64,000 nucleotides of DNA from positions 1-64,000 of the forward strand of contig NZ_JBNAGF010000004.1 of NCBI RefSeq assembly GCF_049801055.1, in the 5' to 3' direction. Below, piece after piece: positions 49,062-57,943 of the stretch (the first letter of the stretch is position 1; the number at the start of each line of letters is the position of its first letter). The translations under genes were made by a program, and so were the position numbers. The stretch comes from JBNAGF01 sp049801055 (GTDB lineage: Bacteria; Pseudomonadota; Alphaproteobacteria; Rhodobacterales; Rhodobacteraceae). The notes below the pieces were generated by a model. It had not been told where the DNA came from, did not search any database, and saw nothing but the letters and a program-made list of their open reading frames with translations.

Positions 49062-50477
49062 TTACTCCAGAAATTTGGATACTTCGTTTAGGAACCGCTC
49101 AAGACTTGGATCATCGACGAGCATGACGTGATTACGCCCCTCGAGTGGAACAAAGCGGGCATTGGGAATACCTGCTGCCATGCGCCTTCCCTCTTCGAAT
49201 GGGGCTCTGGCATCTTCACGTACATGAAGTACAAGCGTTGAAGCTTGAACGTTGGACAATTCGGTTGAGATATCGATGCTGTCAATTGCAAGCTGGATAC
49301 TCGCCGCATTTTCAGGTGGCGTGGCTTTCCTCTGCAAGTCTGTGAATCCTGACAACTGGTCCACATTCGCATCTGGCATGAAAAACGCTCCGAACATGCG
49401 AACGTATGCATCGAGCTCTTTTCCCCAACCCTCTCTAATCATGGTTATGAATGCGTCACTTTCCGCAATCTGACCCTTTGAACCTCTCATGCGTCGACCA
49501 CGCGCGTATCCACCGCATAACACCAGCTTGTTCACTCGATCGGGGTTTCGAGCAGCAAACGCTGCTGCGATAGCGGCACCCTGAGACTGGCCGACCAAAG
49601 AAACCTGTTCTAAACCAAGTGCGTCGATGACGGTCGTTAAATCCAGAACGGATGCATCCAGTGAGAAATCTTTTACCTCTCTGTCCGACAAACCGCTCCC
49701 ACGCGCATCATATCTGATCACTTGCTTGTTCGGGGAGAGCACCCGAACCAGTTCACGCCGCATGGGTATCGTGAAGTCGATTTCAAGGTGAGTGAGCCAA
49801 TTGGAAACCGATACTACTGGAGGACCCTGACCAGTGGTTGCATATGCAATTTGAACGCCATCGGGCGTTTTACAAAACTTAATGTCTTGCTCAATAGATG
49901 GAGTCTTCGCCGGTGTATTGTGCAATTTTTGTTTTCGGCGCACTTGGAAAACTTGCACAGGTTGGGGAATGTTTTTTACTAGGCACGGGCCCAAATCGAC
50001 CAGTGTAACTTTGTCGCTTTTATTTAGGTGTTCAAGGACATTTCCTGAGACGCATACCGCACCCGGTTCGGCAAGGCTCTCCATGCGAGCTGCAACATTC
50101 ACCCCATTTCCGAACAAGTCTGTGCCGGCAACGATGACGTCACCGAGACTGATCCCAATGCGCATTTTGATTGCGATATCCTCGCAGTTCTTTTGCTCCT
50201 CTCTTTCGAGCAGCGTTTGAAGTTCAACAGCGCAGTCAACGGCATTGTTTACACTTGCAAACTCGACGAGCGCACCATCTCCCATCACCTTGAAAATTCG
50301 ACCGGCGTGACGTTTCACAGTTGGCCTGAACACTTCTGCTAGAACGTCTTTGAGACGTGAATGTGTTCCCAGTTCATCGAGAGCCATCAACCGTGAATAT
50401 CCGACGACATCTGCCGCCAGAATGGCCGCCAGTTTTCTCTGACCTTGAAACTGAGCCACAACGCCCCCGCAAATCAA
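49062..50477 (-). CDS. Class III cyclase fused to an alpha/beta hydrolase
   Basis: This 471-residue protein joins a nucleotide cyclase domain to a hydrolase. Residues 10-185 are a class III adenylate/guanylate cyclase domain with both metal Asp residues (LAADVVGYSRLM, KVMGDGALVEF) and the transition-state pair in GVNVAARMESLAEPG. Residues 205-471 are an alpha/beta hydrolase with nucleophile GQSQG, an acidic residue region HVREDARAPF and His in EGRNHVML. The likely product is cAMP; the hydrolase may sense or cleave a small ester. The start is TTG at 50477 after AAGGA, or GTG at 50459 after GGGGG. It is single with no operon partner. Confidence 0.85.
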   Translation of the reverse strand: MICGGVVAQFQGQRKLAAILAADVVGYSRLMALDELGTHSRLKDVLAEVFRPTVKRHAGRIFKVMGDGALVEFASVNNAVDCAVELQTLLEREEQKNCEDIAIKMRIGISLGDVIVAGTDLFGNGVNVAARMESLAEPGAVCVSGNVLEHLNKSDKVTLVDLGPCLVKNIPQPVQVFQVRRKQKLHNTPAKTPSIEQDIKFCKTPDGVQIAYATTGQGPPVVSVSNWLTHLEIDFTIPMRRELVRVLSPNKQVIRYDARGSGLSDREVKDFSLDASVLDLTTVIDALGLEQVSLVGQSQGAAIAAAFAARNPDRVNKLVLCGGYARGRRMRGSKGQIAESDAFITMIREGWGKELDAYVRMFGAFFMPDANVDQLSGFTDLQRKATPPENAASIQLAIDSIDISTELSNVQASTLVLHVREDARAPFEEGRRMAAGIPNARFVPLEGRNHVMLVDDPSLERFLNEVSKFLE

Positions 50478-50849
50478 TTTGATTCCTTCGCGATGCGAAG
50501 GCAGCCCTAAAACTGTACAATGCGTGGCTCATTTTCGGAAACGCCAATTATCTGTTGGCAGCTCCAGTTCGAATGGCTGCAAAGTCCGCAACGCGGACAC
50601 CAGCGTCTCGAAAATCGATGTACTTTGCATGAACGACCGCATTTCTTGCTGCATCGCGGCTTACATCGTGGATCGGTATCGATGCCGCGCCCGCAAACGA
50701 TTTAACCGGATCACTTCCGGTTAGGGCTCGCAGCAGACATCCGTCGACTTTCGTCAGGTGTCTGCTTCTCGAGACACAGGATCTGTTCGCTTGGATCCTA
50801 TCGCATCATTTTTCAACATTTATCGCATGGGCCGGTCAAAGCCCGGGGC
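50478..50849. other. Gap of 370 bases with small inverted repeats
   Basis: No gene seen. AACCGGA-N5-TCCGGTT at 50704-50722 and AGCAGACA/TGTCTGCT (50732-50739, 50759-50766) are perfect dyads without T-runs. They may be part of a terminator for the minus-strand gene upstream or nothing. Confidence 0.35.
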
Positions 50850-51041
50850 TTACTTTCCGACCTGATCCGGCACGGTCAGCGGCGTTTTTGGTCGCGTGGC
50901 TGTTCCTCTGACCGCGGCATCGTAGCAAGCCAGCCGAACCTTGTCGTTCTGAATAGCCGCACATTGCCGAATTGCGGCAACATCCATTGCAGCCGATGCA
51001 GACGCGGTCGTTGCGATCAGAAAAGCGAGGATGATACGCAT
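50850..51041 (-). CDS. Small secreted protein, 63 residues
   Basis: A signal peptide (RIILAFLIATTASASAA) is followed by a short domain with two cysteines (QCAAIQNDKVRLACYDAAV), a pattern found in many small exported proteobacterial proteins of unknown function. The tail is Thr/Pro-rich. The gene lies about 90 bases after rsmD on the same strand. No function is assigned. Confidence 0.65.
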   Translation of the reverse strand: MRIILAFLIATTASASAAMDVAAIRQCAAIQNDKVRLACYDAAVRGTATRPKTPLTVPDQVGK

Positions 51042-51134
51042 GATACTCTCATTCCAATTTGACTAACCCGAGCAGATCACGGCGCGGGAACTGGCGCAAC
51101 CAAAAGCAGATCCACTGGTTTCAAGCCACATCCG

Positions 51135-51701
51135 TCAGCCTGCGGGATCTTGCTTGCGCCACATCAAGGTGATCCAAGTGTCGCCGTATTTGCGAGTATC
51201 GTGAAGCTCAAACCCGACTTGCGCTGGCATTGGTGCATTCTCTTCCCAGACCAACAAGGCATCAGTAGCAATCCATCCCCCGGACAACGCAGCCGCCAGC
51301 GCTTTCTCGCCCAGCGTCTTACCGTATGGGGGATCAAGAAAGATCAGATCATAGGGGGCGCCGGGGTTCTGGCCAAGACGCCCGGCATCCCTGCGAACAA
51401 GGTCCGTCCGATCCCGGCTCCGGGTCAGTTCCACGTTCTTACGGATCAATCCCTGAGCCACCCGACCATCATCCACAAAGGTCACATGGGCCGCTCCGCG
51501 TGAAAGGGCCTCTAGGCCAAGCGCGCCGGTCCCTGCGAAAATATCCAAGACCCGCGCGCCGGGAATCGCCCCTGTGTGGTTCAGAACATTGAATAGGCTT
51601 TCCCGCACACGATCCGTGGTAGGGCGCAGATGCGCGCCCGCATCACCCTTGCCAACCGATGCCAAGGCGCGGCCTCTGAAGGCTCCGGCGATGATCCTCA
51701 C
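51135..51701 (-). CDS. rsmD: 16S rRNA (guanine(966)-N2)-methyltransferase
   Basis: RsmD methylates G966 of 16S rRNA in the 30S subunit. The 188-residue protein begins MRIIAGAFRGRAL, has RPTTDRVRESLFNVL near 27, SAM motif VLDIFAGTGALGLEALSRG near 52 and the catalytic DPPY in LIFLDPPYGKTLGE near 122. Length and motifs are normal. It overlaps the flavin reductase gene by four bases, so both come from one transcript. Confidence 0.95.
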   Translation of the reverse strand: MRIIAGAFRGRALASVGKGDAGAHLRPTTDRVRESLFNVLNHTGAIPGARVLDIFAGTGALGLEALSRGAAHVTFVDDGRVAQGLIRKNVELTRSRDRTDLVRRDAGRLGQNPGAPYDLIFLDPPYGKTLGEKALAAALSGGWIATDALLVWEENAPMPAQVGFELHDTRKYGDTWITLMWRKQDPAG

Positions 51702-52909
51702 GATTTCAGAAGCGGCTTCAGGTCGATCTCGGGATCCCCGACAATCGCCGGATCAGCCGTCTTCCCGGCCTCGATCAGCCGCTTGCCGATCATGTAGGCC
51801 CGAGGGTCGTTCATTGCGTCCACGGCAACAAGTTGATCACCTTTGTAGTACCAGAAGGACGCGGTCTGGCCGTCACCCTTGCGTGTCACCACCCGGTCAT
51901 ATCCTGCGTTGAGCCCGGCAATCTGCAACTTGACGTCATACTGATCTGACCAGAACCACGGCTTGGCCACATACTCTTTGCCTGCGCCCAGCATGTTCTC
52001 GGCCACCGCTTCGGCCTGATCGATGGCGTTGGGAACGCTCTCCAGCCTGATACGCACGCCCTGATACGGGAACGAGGCGCAATCCCCGGCCGCCCAGATC
52101 GATGGGTCCGATGTGCGGCCATTTGCATCCACCCGGATCCCGTTCTCGATCTGCAGCCCGGCCTGTTCTGCCAACCCTGTGGCAGGCATGATACCTACAC
52201 CCACGACGACAAAATCAACAGCAACGGTGCTGCCGTCCGACAAAGTTGCTCCGGTTACCTTGCCATCTGTTCCGGTCAGGGTTTCCAACCCGACGCCCTC
52301 TCGGATGTCGACACCGTGCGCGCGGTGGAGGTCTCTGAAATAGGCACTGGTTTCTGGTGCTGCGACCCGTTGCAGAATTCGATCCGCCATTTCGACCAGC
52401 ACAACCTCAACACCGCGCTTGGCGCAGACAGCCGCAGCTTCGAGCCCGATATAGCCGCCGCCCACGATCAATGCGCGCGCACCATCGGATACTTCCGGCG
52501 CCATTGCGTCAACATCGGCCAATCCGCGCACCTCGAAAACCCGGTCGAGATCACCACCGATCGCCGGCGGCAACCGCCGTGGCCGAGAGCCTGTGGTCAA
52601 GGCCAGCTGGTCGTAGGAAAGAATTGCATCATCCACCGTCACGGTCTTGGCCACCGGATCTATCGCCGTCACCGTCTGGCCCAGACGCAGATCGATATTC
52701 TGATCGACATAGAAACTCTCGGGGCGCAGGAACAGCCGCTCCAATGCCATTTCTCCCAGCAGGTAAGCCTTGCTGAGAGGGGGGCGCTGATAAGGCGGCA
52801 CCGGCTCGGACCCGATCAGTGTGATCTCTCCTTCGAAACCTGCACTGCGCAACTTGGCGACAAGCGAGGCACCTGCCTGCCCTGCCCCGATTACAACGAT
52901 CCTGCTCAT
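51698..52909 (-). CDS. FAD-dependent ferredoxin/rubredoxin-type reductase
   Basis: This 403-residue flavoprotein passes electrons from NAD(P)H to a small redox protein. It has the FAD Rossmann motif VVIGAGQAGASLVAKL at the start, the NAD motif LIVGGGYIGLEAAAV near 148, the second FAD motif IWAAGDCASFP near 270 and the C-terminal dimer domain typical of ferredoxin reductases of oxygenase systems (RLESVPNAIDQAE near 288, WFWSDQYDVKLQIAG). No partner ferredoxin is adjacent. It overlaps rsmD by four bases. Confidence 0.88.
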   Translation of the reverse strand: MSRIVVIGAGQAGASLVAKLRSAGFEGEITLIGSEPVPPYQRPPLSKAYLLGEMALERLFLRPESFYVDQNIDLRLGQTVTAIDPVAKTVTVDDAILSYDQLALTTGSRPRRLPPAIGGDLDRVFEVRGLADVDAMAPEVSDGARALIVGGGYIGLEAAAVCAKRGVEVVLVEMADRILQRVAAPETSAYFRDLHRAHGVDIREGVGLETLTGTDGKVTGATLSDGSTVAVDFVVVGVGIMPATGLAEQAGLQIENGIRVDANGRTSDPSIWAAGDCASFPYQGVRIRLESVPNAIDQAEAVAENMLGAGKEYVAKPWFWSDQYDVKLQIAGLNAGYDRVVTRKGDGQTASFWYYKGDQLVAVDAMNDPRAYMIGKRLIEAGKTADPAIVGDPEIDLKPLLKS

Positions 52910-53020
52910 GTTCTCTGTGCCCCCGGCAAAACTGTCCGATCAACCCTGATCAGAAGCTATAGGCGGCAGGCCGGATTTGCGCAAATCCAAGTTGCGCTCG
53001 GGAACTGGCGTCAAAGTGAT

Positions 53021-53032
53021 TTTCACGTGAAA
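53021..53032. promoter_or_regulatory. Palindrome in the divergent gap, candidate operator
   Basis: TTTCACGTGAAA is a perfect 12-bp palindrome 50 bases upstream of the small lipoprotein gene and 112 bases upstream of the reductase gene. Confidence 0.35.
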
Positions 53033-53081
53033 GGCGGATTACAGTAGTCTTCGCAGAGATGTTTCATTCCCGGAGTCCCTC

Positions 53082-53384
53082 ATGCAGAAATGGATCTTCC
53101 TTCCTGCCTTCGCTTTGTTGGCCGCATGCGAATCGACCAGCAATCCGACGCAAACCAGCGCCGGAGGTGCCACACTCATTCAGATACAAAACGGGCGGAA
53201 CTGCTGGGACAATCGCTGCATGAATTTGAACCTCAGCCGGCGCAGTGTCCAACTCGCAGGGCGCAACGCCGCCGGGATCCCCGGCAATATCGACGTCAGC
53301 GATGGTTACGTGACAGCTGCGGAGTTCCGCCAGATTTTCGAAGCCGGAAACCGAGCATACAGCATCGGCGTGGGCCGGAACTGA
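53082..53384 (+). CDS. Small lipoprotein, 100 residues
   Basis: The N-terminus is a lipoprotein signal with lipobox LLAAC, giving a lipid-modified Cys near residue 16. The rest is a small polar domain with one cysteine pair (NCWDNRCMNL near 40) and a conserved-looking end (TAAEFRQIFEAGNRAYSIG). No family is named with confidence. It stands alone between divergent and convergent neighbours. Confidence 0.65.
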   Translation: MQKWIFLPAFALLAACESTSNPTQTSAGGATLIQIQNGRNCWDNRCMNLNLSRRSVQLAGRNAAGIPGNIDVSDGYVTAAEFRQIFEAGNRAYSIGVGRN

Positions 53385-53405
53385 TTCCGGGCCGAGGACT
53401 TCAGG

Positions 53406-53699
53406 TCATATAAGACTATCCATTTTGCGGGCCAGTTTGGCATCCAGTGCTGAAATACCCTCGACATCGTGGGTTGTCAGGACCACTTCGACGGTCCGAT
53501 AGACGTTGCGCCACTCGGGATGATGATCCCATTTTTCGGACCAGATCGCGACGCGCGTCATCCAGCCGAATGCATCAACAAAATTGGCAAAAATGAATGT
53601 CTTGGTAATCGCGTCCCGCCCCTCAACCATGGTCCAGCCAGTTTTGAACAGCGGATCCAGAAGCGGCCCGCGGGTCACGTCTGAAAGTCTTTCGGTCAT
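53406..53699 (-). CDS. phhB: 4a-hydroxytetrahydrobiopterin dehydratase
   Basis: This 97-residue pterin-4a-carbinolamine dehydratase regenerates the pterin cofactor of aromatic hydroxylases. The catalytic histidines are in KWDHHPEWRNVY near residue 57, with the family end LTTHDVEGISALDAKLA. Length is normal. No phenylalanine hydroxylase gene is in the window. It overlaps the acyltransferase gene by four bases and is the last gene of the four-gene operon starting with the RidA gene. Confidence 0.92.
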   Translation of the reverse strand: MTERLSDVTRGPLLDPLFKTGWTMVEGRDAITKTFIFANFVDAFGWMTRVAIWSEKWDHHPEWRNVYRTVEVVLTTHDVEGISALDAKLARKMDSLI

Positions 53700-54883
53700 T
53701 GGTGTTCCTCCACTTGCGCCTTGTGGAATGGTCCATAAGCCGTGAGCAATTCGATCTCTTCCCCGACCGCTTCCCGCTCAGCCTCAAGATACCGGGCAAC
53801 TGCATCCGAGAACCCCGGATCCGCCACCCAGTGCAGACTGTGGGTTTGGGTCGGCAGGTATCCCCGAGCCAGTTTGTGTTCTCCCTGGGCACCCGCTTCG
53901 ACCCGCTTCAGGCCGTGGGCGATGGCGAGGTCGATTGCCCTATAATAGCACAGTTCGAAGTGTAGGAAGGGATGGTGTTCGATACAGCCCCAATAGCGCC
54001 CGAACAAAGTGTCTCGGCCAATGAAATTCAGGGCACCCGCGACCGGTCGACCATTCCTTTCGGCCAGCACTAAGACCATGTCGTCAGCCATGCTGTTATG
54101 GGCGATGTGAAAGAACTCGCGCGTCAGATACGGAGACCCCCACTTGCGGGAGCCCGTGTCCTGATAAAAGGTCCAGAACGCGTCCCAATGCTCGGGTTTC
54201 AGCTCTTCACCCGACAAGATGCTGACATGCCCACCAAACCTGTTGGCCTGTTCCCGTTCTTTTCTAAGGGTCTTTCGCTTTCGGGAACTGAGAGCGCTCA
54301 GAAACTCGCTAAAGTCTGCGTAACTGTCATTACACCAATGAAATTGCTGCGTAACCCGGTGCAACAAGCCCATCTGCTCGCCTGCTTTCGCCTCATCTTC
54401 CGTGCAAAACGTCACATGCAGAGATGAAACTCCGTGTTTTGCGGCCAGCTGCACCGCGCCTTGAACCAAAGCAGATTGCCCTATCGTTTCATAACCCGGC
54501 CGAACCAGAAAGCGGCGCCCTGTAGCGGGAGTGAATGGCACGGCCATTTGCAGCTTGGGATAATAATGCCCTCCGGCACGCTCATACGCATGGGCCCAGT
54601 TGTGGTCGAATATGTACTCGCCCTGACTGTGAGACTTGGCATAGAGCGGCGCGGCGCCGACCAAAAGCCCGTCGAGATAGGCCGTCAGGTACTGAGGCTG
54701 CCAGCCCGTCCCCGGCCCAACGGATCCGCTGTCTTCGAGAGCCGAAAGAAACCGGTGAGTCGTGAACGGATCATAGGGACGGCCCCCGTCAGCCGTTTCC
54801 GGACAGGCACAATTGTCCCACTCCGCAGCCGCGATATGCGACAGCGAATCCAGAACCTGAACCTCGATCTGAGCCTGATCCAT
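53696..54883 (-). CDS. FemAB/GNAT-like peptidoglycan-type acyltransferase
   Basis: This 395-residue protein matches the PF04339 family (FemAB-like, sometimes called peptidogalycan biosynthesis or DUF482). Signatures are WDNCACPETADGGRPYDPFT near the start (split as WDNCACPE and PYDPFTTHRFLSALE), HNWAHAYERAG near 92, SRKRKTLRKEREQA near 223, and GRYWGCIEHHPFLHFELCYY near 320. Its acceptor is unknown. The frame extends to 55024, but ATG at 54883 follows GGAGGG. It follows the phosphodiesterase gene by 44 bases. Confidence 0.83.
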   Translation of the reverse strand: MDQAQIEVQVLDSLSHIAAAEWDNCACPETADGGRPYDPFTTHRFLSALEDSGSVGPGTGWQPQYLTAYLDGLLVGAAPLYAKSHSQGEYIFDHNWAHAYERAGGHYYPKLQMAVPFTPATGRRFLVRPGYETIGQSALVQGAVQLAAKHGVSSLHVTFCTEDEAKAGEQMGLLHRVTQQFHWCNDSYADFSEFLSALSSRKRKTLRKEREQANRFGGHVSILSGEELKPEHWDAFWTFYQDTGSRKWGSPYLTREFFHIAHNSMADDMVLVLAERNGRPVAGALNFIGRDTLFGRYWGCIEHHPFLHFELCYYRAIDLAIAHGLKRVEAGAQGEHKLARGYLPTQTHSLHWVADPGFSDAVARYLEAEREAVGEEIELLTAYGPFHKAQVEEHQ

Positions 54884-54927
54884 TACGCCCTCCGCACGAC
54901 TAGTATGTGTGGCCCAGCCAACCGGCT

Positions 54928-55698
54928 TCAAGCAAGGACTGCCGCTGCATAGCCCTCGAATGTTATGTTTTCCGCCACTTTTCGCGCCTCTTTTTCTTGT
55001 GCCGCCGATTTCACTGTCCAACACAGAACCGGCAGACCAGCCTGCTTCAGATCCCTTACCCGGGACCGATTGAGATCCTCGACTTCGTGGCTGATGAAGC
55101 TCGCCCCAACACGGTCGACGTCTGGAATGGCGCGTAACCTGTCACATACCTCTTGCGGCAGAGGCCATTCGTCGTAGCTGTATGACGACGTCACCAGCCC
55201 TCGGGGAATCTCCGGCGCCAGTTGCGCCATCTGTTCCACGGAGTTCGGGTTGAAGGACATGACGGCGACATCGCCCCGATAGCCAACGAGCAAGGCAGCC
55301 GCAGCCGCTTCGAGCGGCCCGACATCTTTCCCCATATGGCCGTCCTGATCCTTGATTTCGATAAGCAGCGGGGCCCGGCCATTGACCAACTCAAGCACTT
55401 CGGCGAGGTCCGGGATGCCCGCCCCATAGCCGTGCAGCAGCTGGACGGACCGCGCATCGTTTCGGGTGAGTTGCCGGATCACCCCATCGCGGCCGGTCAG
55501 ACGTTTCAGCCCATAGTCGTGAAAAACCACAGCCCGGGCGTCGGCCGTCATCTGCAAATCGATTTCGACCGCATAGCCTGCGGCTATCGCCGCCTCAATT
55601 GCGGCCCGGCTGTTTTCCGGCCGACCCTCAGAGTTGTCGTGGTATCCGCGATGTGCAATTGGTGCGCCCAGAAAGCTAGCGGGAAGCGACGGCGTCAT
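54928..55698 (-). CDS. Glycerophosphodiester phosphodiesterase
   Basis: This 256-residue protein releases glycerol 3-phosphate from deacylated phospholipids. It has the family pattern: IAHRGYHDNSEGRPENS near residue 14 (catalytic His and Glu), EIDLQMTADARAVVFHDYGL near 45 (metal Glu and Asp, second catalytic His) and IEIKDQDG near 113. No signal peptide is seen, so it is cytoplasmic (UgpQ-like). It overlaps the RidA gene by four bases. Confidence 0.9.
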   Translation of the reverse strand: MTPSLPASFLGAPIAHRGYHDNSEGRPENSRAAIEAAIAAGYAVEIDLQMTADARAVVFHDYGLKRLTGRDGVIRQLTRNDARSVQLLHGYGAGIPDLAEVLELVNGRAPLLIEIKDQDGHMGKDVGPLEAAAAALLVGYRGDVAVMSFNPNSVEQMAQLAPEIPRGLVTSSYSYDEWPLPQEVCDRLRAIPDVDRVGASFISHEVEDLNRSRVRDLKQAGLPVLCWTVKSAAQEKEARKVAENITFEGYAAAVLA

Positions 55699-56153
55699 CT
55701 GATCTGGAAGATACCTTCGATTTCAACAGCCACGCCCAGAGGCAGGGCCGCCGCGCTGACTGCCGACCTTGAGTGGCGACCGGCATCGCCCAGCGCTTCG
55801 ACCATAAAGTCCGACGCGCCATTGATGACTTTCGGCTGCTCTGAAAAATCGGCCGTGGAGTTGACGAAACCGGTCAACTTCACCACCCGTTCCAACCGCT
55901 CTATGTCGCCACCACACGCCGCCTTCACCTGTGCCAGAAGATTGATCGCACAGCACCGTGCCGCAGCAGCGCCGGTCTCGACATCCATGTTCTCTCCGAG
56001 CTTTCCGCAAATCAGACCCGACGCATCCATCGAAATTTGGCCCGACACGTACACCAGATTGCCAACCACGACGAATGGCACATAATTCGCAGCGGGAGCC
56101 GGTGCGTCAGGAAGGGTGACACCCAATTCGGCCAATCTGTCTGTGATGCTCAT
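55695..56153 (-). CDS. RidA-family protein
   Basis: This 152-residue protein belongs to the YjgF/YER057c/UK114 family, subgroup of about 150 residues. Classical RidA hydrolyses reactive enamines and imines from PLP enzymes. It shows YVSGQISMD near 35, VKLTGFVNSTADF near 91 and the end HSRSAVSAAALPLGVAVEIE. The catalytic Arg of classical RidA is at the place of HSRSAV here, so imine hydrolysis is possible but the subgroup is diverse. It is the first gene of the operon. Confidence 0.87.
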   Translation of the reverse strand: MSITDRLAELGVTLPDAPAPAANYVPFVVVGNLVYVSGQISMDASGLICGKLGENMDVETGAAAARCCAINLLAQVKAACGGDIERLERVVKLTGFVNSTADFSEQPKVINGASDFMVEALGDAGRHSRSAVSAAALPLGVAVEIEGIFQIR

Positions 56154-56482
56154 CGGATCTCTCCCCTGCTAGTGATTGCCTGAACGCTATCCGGGTTAAG
56201 ACGTCGAAGAAAGTCCCAAACCGAAGCTGCAGGAAACGTTGACGACAACGTGTAAACTCTTGCTTGCATATGTCCTTCCGGGAACCAAATCGCCCGGACG
56301 ACAAGCCAGTTTAGGGTCTGGTCACCTTTTCCGGCACTTTCACGCCAAGCCGCGTCAGCCGCTGTTCCAAATCGGTCACAGATCAACTAAGTGATTGGCA
56401 ACCGGCTTTGCACCACAGAGAAATTTCGCTCAGGAGTGGGGCCGTTGCGCGAGCCGGAGCCCATCATCGGGATGAATACCGA
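56154..56482. other. Divergent promoter region between RidA gene and mlaA
   Basis: About 330 bases with no gene that I can support and no clear operator. Both divergent promoters must lie here. Confidence 0.4.
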
Positions 56483-57304
56483 ATGAAATTCTTGACCCGC
56501 CCACTTTGCCTTCTGACCTTTGCCGCGTCAGTTGCCCTGTCGGGGTGCGCCAGCAAGTCGCCCGATCAAAAGGCCAGTGGCGAGATCTTTGATCCCTACG
56601 AAAACACCAACCGCTCGATCCACAAATTCAACCGTGGCGTCGACAAGGTCTTTTTCCGCGCGGCATCAAAAGGTTACGTGGCGATCATCCCAGAGCCAAT
56701 GATCAACAGCTTCAACTATTTTGCCGATAACCTGTCGATGCCTTCAAACGTTGTCGACTATCTGCTGCAAGGGGATTTCGAGAACGCCGGATATGCGCTG
56801 TTGCGATTTACCGTGAACTCGACCGTGGGATTCGCTGGGCTGGCAGATCCGGCAACAGATTTTCGTGTTCCGGCAGTCGACACTGATTTTGGAGAGACGC
56901 TTCATGTCTGGGGATTTGGTGAGGGCGCTTATGTAGAGCTGCCGCTTTACGGCCCTTCCACGGTCCGCGACTCCATTGGGGTGATCGTCAACCTCTTTAC
57001 CAATCCAATCGACTTTGCGCCGGTTCGGCCGATCGACAACATTGGCGTGTATGCCGAGATTCTGCGTCGCCTCGGCGATCGCGGGCGTTTCGTCGATACC
57101 GTCGACTCGATTCTCTATGAAAGCGCGGACAGCTACGCGCAGGCGCGATTGATCTACATGCAAAACCGCAGATTTGAACTGGCCGAAGACGATGACGACG
57201 CCTATCTAGATCTCTACACGGACCCATATGCCGACCCCTATTCGGACGCTGATCCTTATGCAGACAGCTCCACAGACCCGTACGAGGACATCTATGCCGA
57301 GTGA
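56483..57304 (+). CDS. mlaA: Outer-membrane lipoprotein of the Mla system
   Basis: MlaA removes misplaced phospholipids from the outer leaflet of the outer membrane and passes them to MlaC. The 273-residue protein has a lipoprotein signal with lipobox LSGCA (Cys near residue 22), the family opening DPYENTNRSIHKFN near 36 and conserved GFGEGAYVELPLYGPSTVRD near 151. It ends with an acidic Asp-Pro-Tyr repeat tail (TDPYADPYSDADPYADSS near 249), which is unusual. ATG at 56483 begins the signal. The gene overlaps mlaC by 11 bases. Confidence 0.92.
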   Translation: MKFLTRPLCLLTFAASVALSGCASKSPDQKASGEIFDPYENTNRSIHKFNRGVDKVFFRAASKGYVAIIPEPMINSFNYFADNLSMPSNVVDYLLQGDFENAGYALLRFTVNSTVGFAGLADPATDFRVPAVDTDFGETLHVWGFGEGAYVELPLYGPSTVRDSIGVIVNLFTNPIDFAPVRPIDNIGVYAEILRRLGDRGRFVDTVDSILYESADSYAQARLIYMQNRRFELAEDDDDAYLDLYTDPYADPYSDADPYADSSTDPYEDIYAE

Positions 57305-57902
57305 TTTTTTGAACCGCCGCCGTTTTCTGGGATCGAGCGCAGCCCTTGTCGGGTTGGCAGCCTTTCCGATGCCTGCACTGGCCTTGACCGAATCCGGAGC
57401 CAGAAACCTTGTCGACAGTGTCGTTGCTGACATCAACAAGGTGATTGCATCGGGCAAATCTGAATCCGCCATGTTGCGGGATTTCGAGAAGATTTTTGTC
57501 CGCTACGCCGACGTGCCAATCATGGCCCGCTATGCGCTCGGACCGGATGCCCGTCAGGCTAGCAAAGCCCAGTTGAGATCATTCACAAAGGCGTTTCAGG
57601 GATATATTTCCCGGAAATACGGTCGCCGCTTCCGCGAATTCATCGGTGGAACCGTCGAAGTGAAATCAACCCGTAAGATCAAGGCGGGGTACGAAGTCAA
57701 AAGTGTTGCCAAGCTACGCGGCGAAGCTCCGTTTGAAGTCACCTTCCTGGTTTCGGACAAGTCCGGCAAGGACAAGTTCTTCAACATGTTCATCGAAGGC
57801 GTGAACCTGTTGCTTACCGAGCGGACGGAAATCGGTGCGATGCTGGACAAGAGAAAAGGCAATCTCGATCAGCTGATCGCCGATCTGAGCGCAGTTGGCT
57901 AA
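57294..57902 (+). CDS. mlaC: Phospholipid-binding periplasmic protein MlaC
   Basis: MlaC carries phospholipid between MlaA and the inner-membrane MlaFEDB complex. The 202-residue protein has a Tat-like signal (NRRRFLGSSAALVGLAAFP) and the Tol-Ttg2 family body: RDFEKIFVRYADVPIMARYA near 62, YGRRFREFIGG near 105 and EVTFLVSDKSGKDKFFNMFI near 147. Translation is coupled to mlaA by the overlap. The inner-membrane genes are not in the window. Confidence 0.9.
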   Translation: MPSDFLNRRRFLGSSAALVGLAAFPMPALALTESGARNLVDSVVADINKVIASGKSESAMLRDFEKIFVRYADVPIMARYALGPDARQASKAQLRSFTKAFQGYISRKYGRRFREFIGGTVEVKSTRKIKAGYEVKSVAKLRGEAPFEVTFLVSDKSGKDKFFNMFIEGVNLLLTERTEIGAMLDKRKGNLDQLIADLSAVG

Positions 57903-57918
57903 TTCGGTTCTGTCGAGA

Positions 57919-57939
57919 CGGACCGGCTTGACCGGTCCG
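57919..57939. terminator. Hairpin between mlaC and the penicillin-binding protein gene
   Basis: CGGACCGG, loop CTTGA, CCGGTCCG is a perfect 8-bp stem in the 41-base gap between convergent genes. No T-run follows on either strand. Confidence 0.6.
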
Positions 57940-57943
57940 CTCT

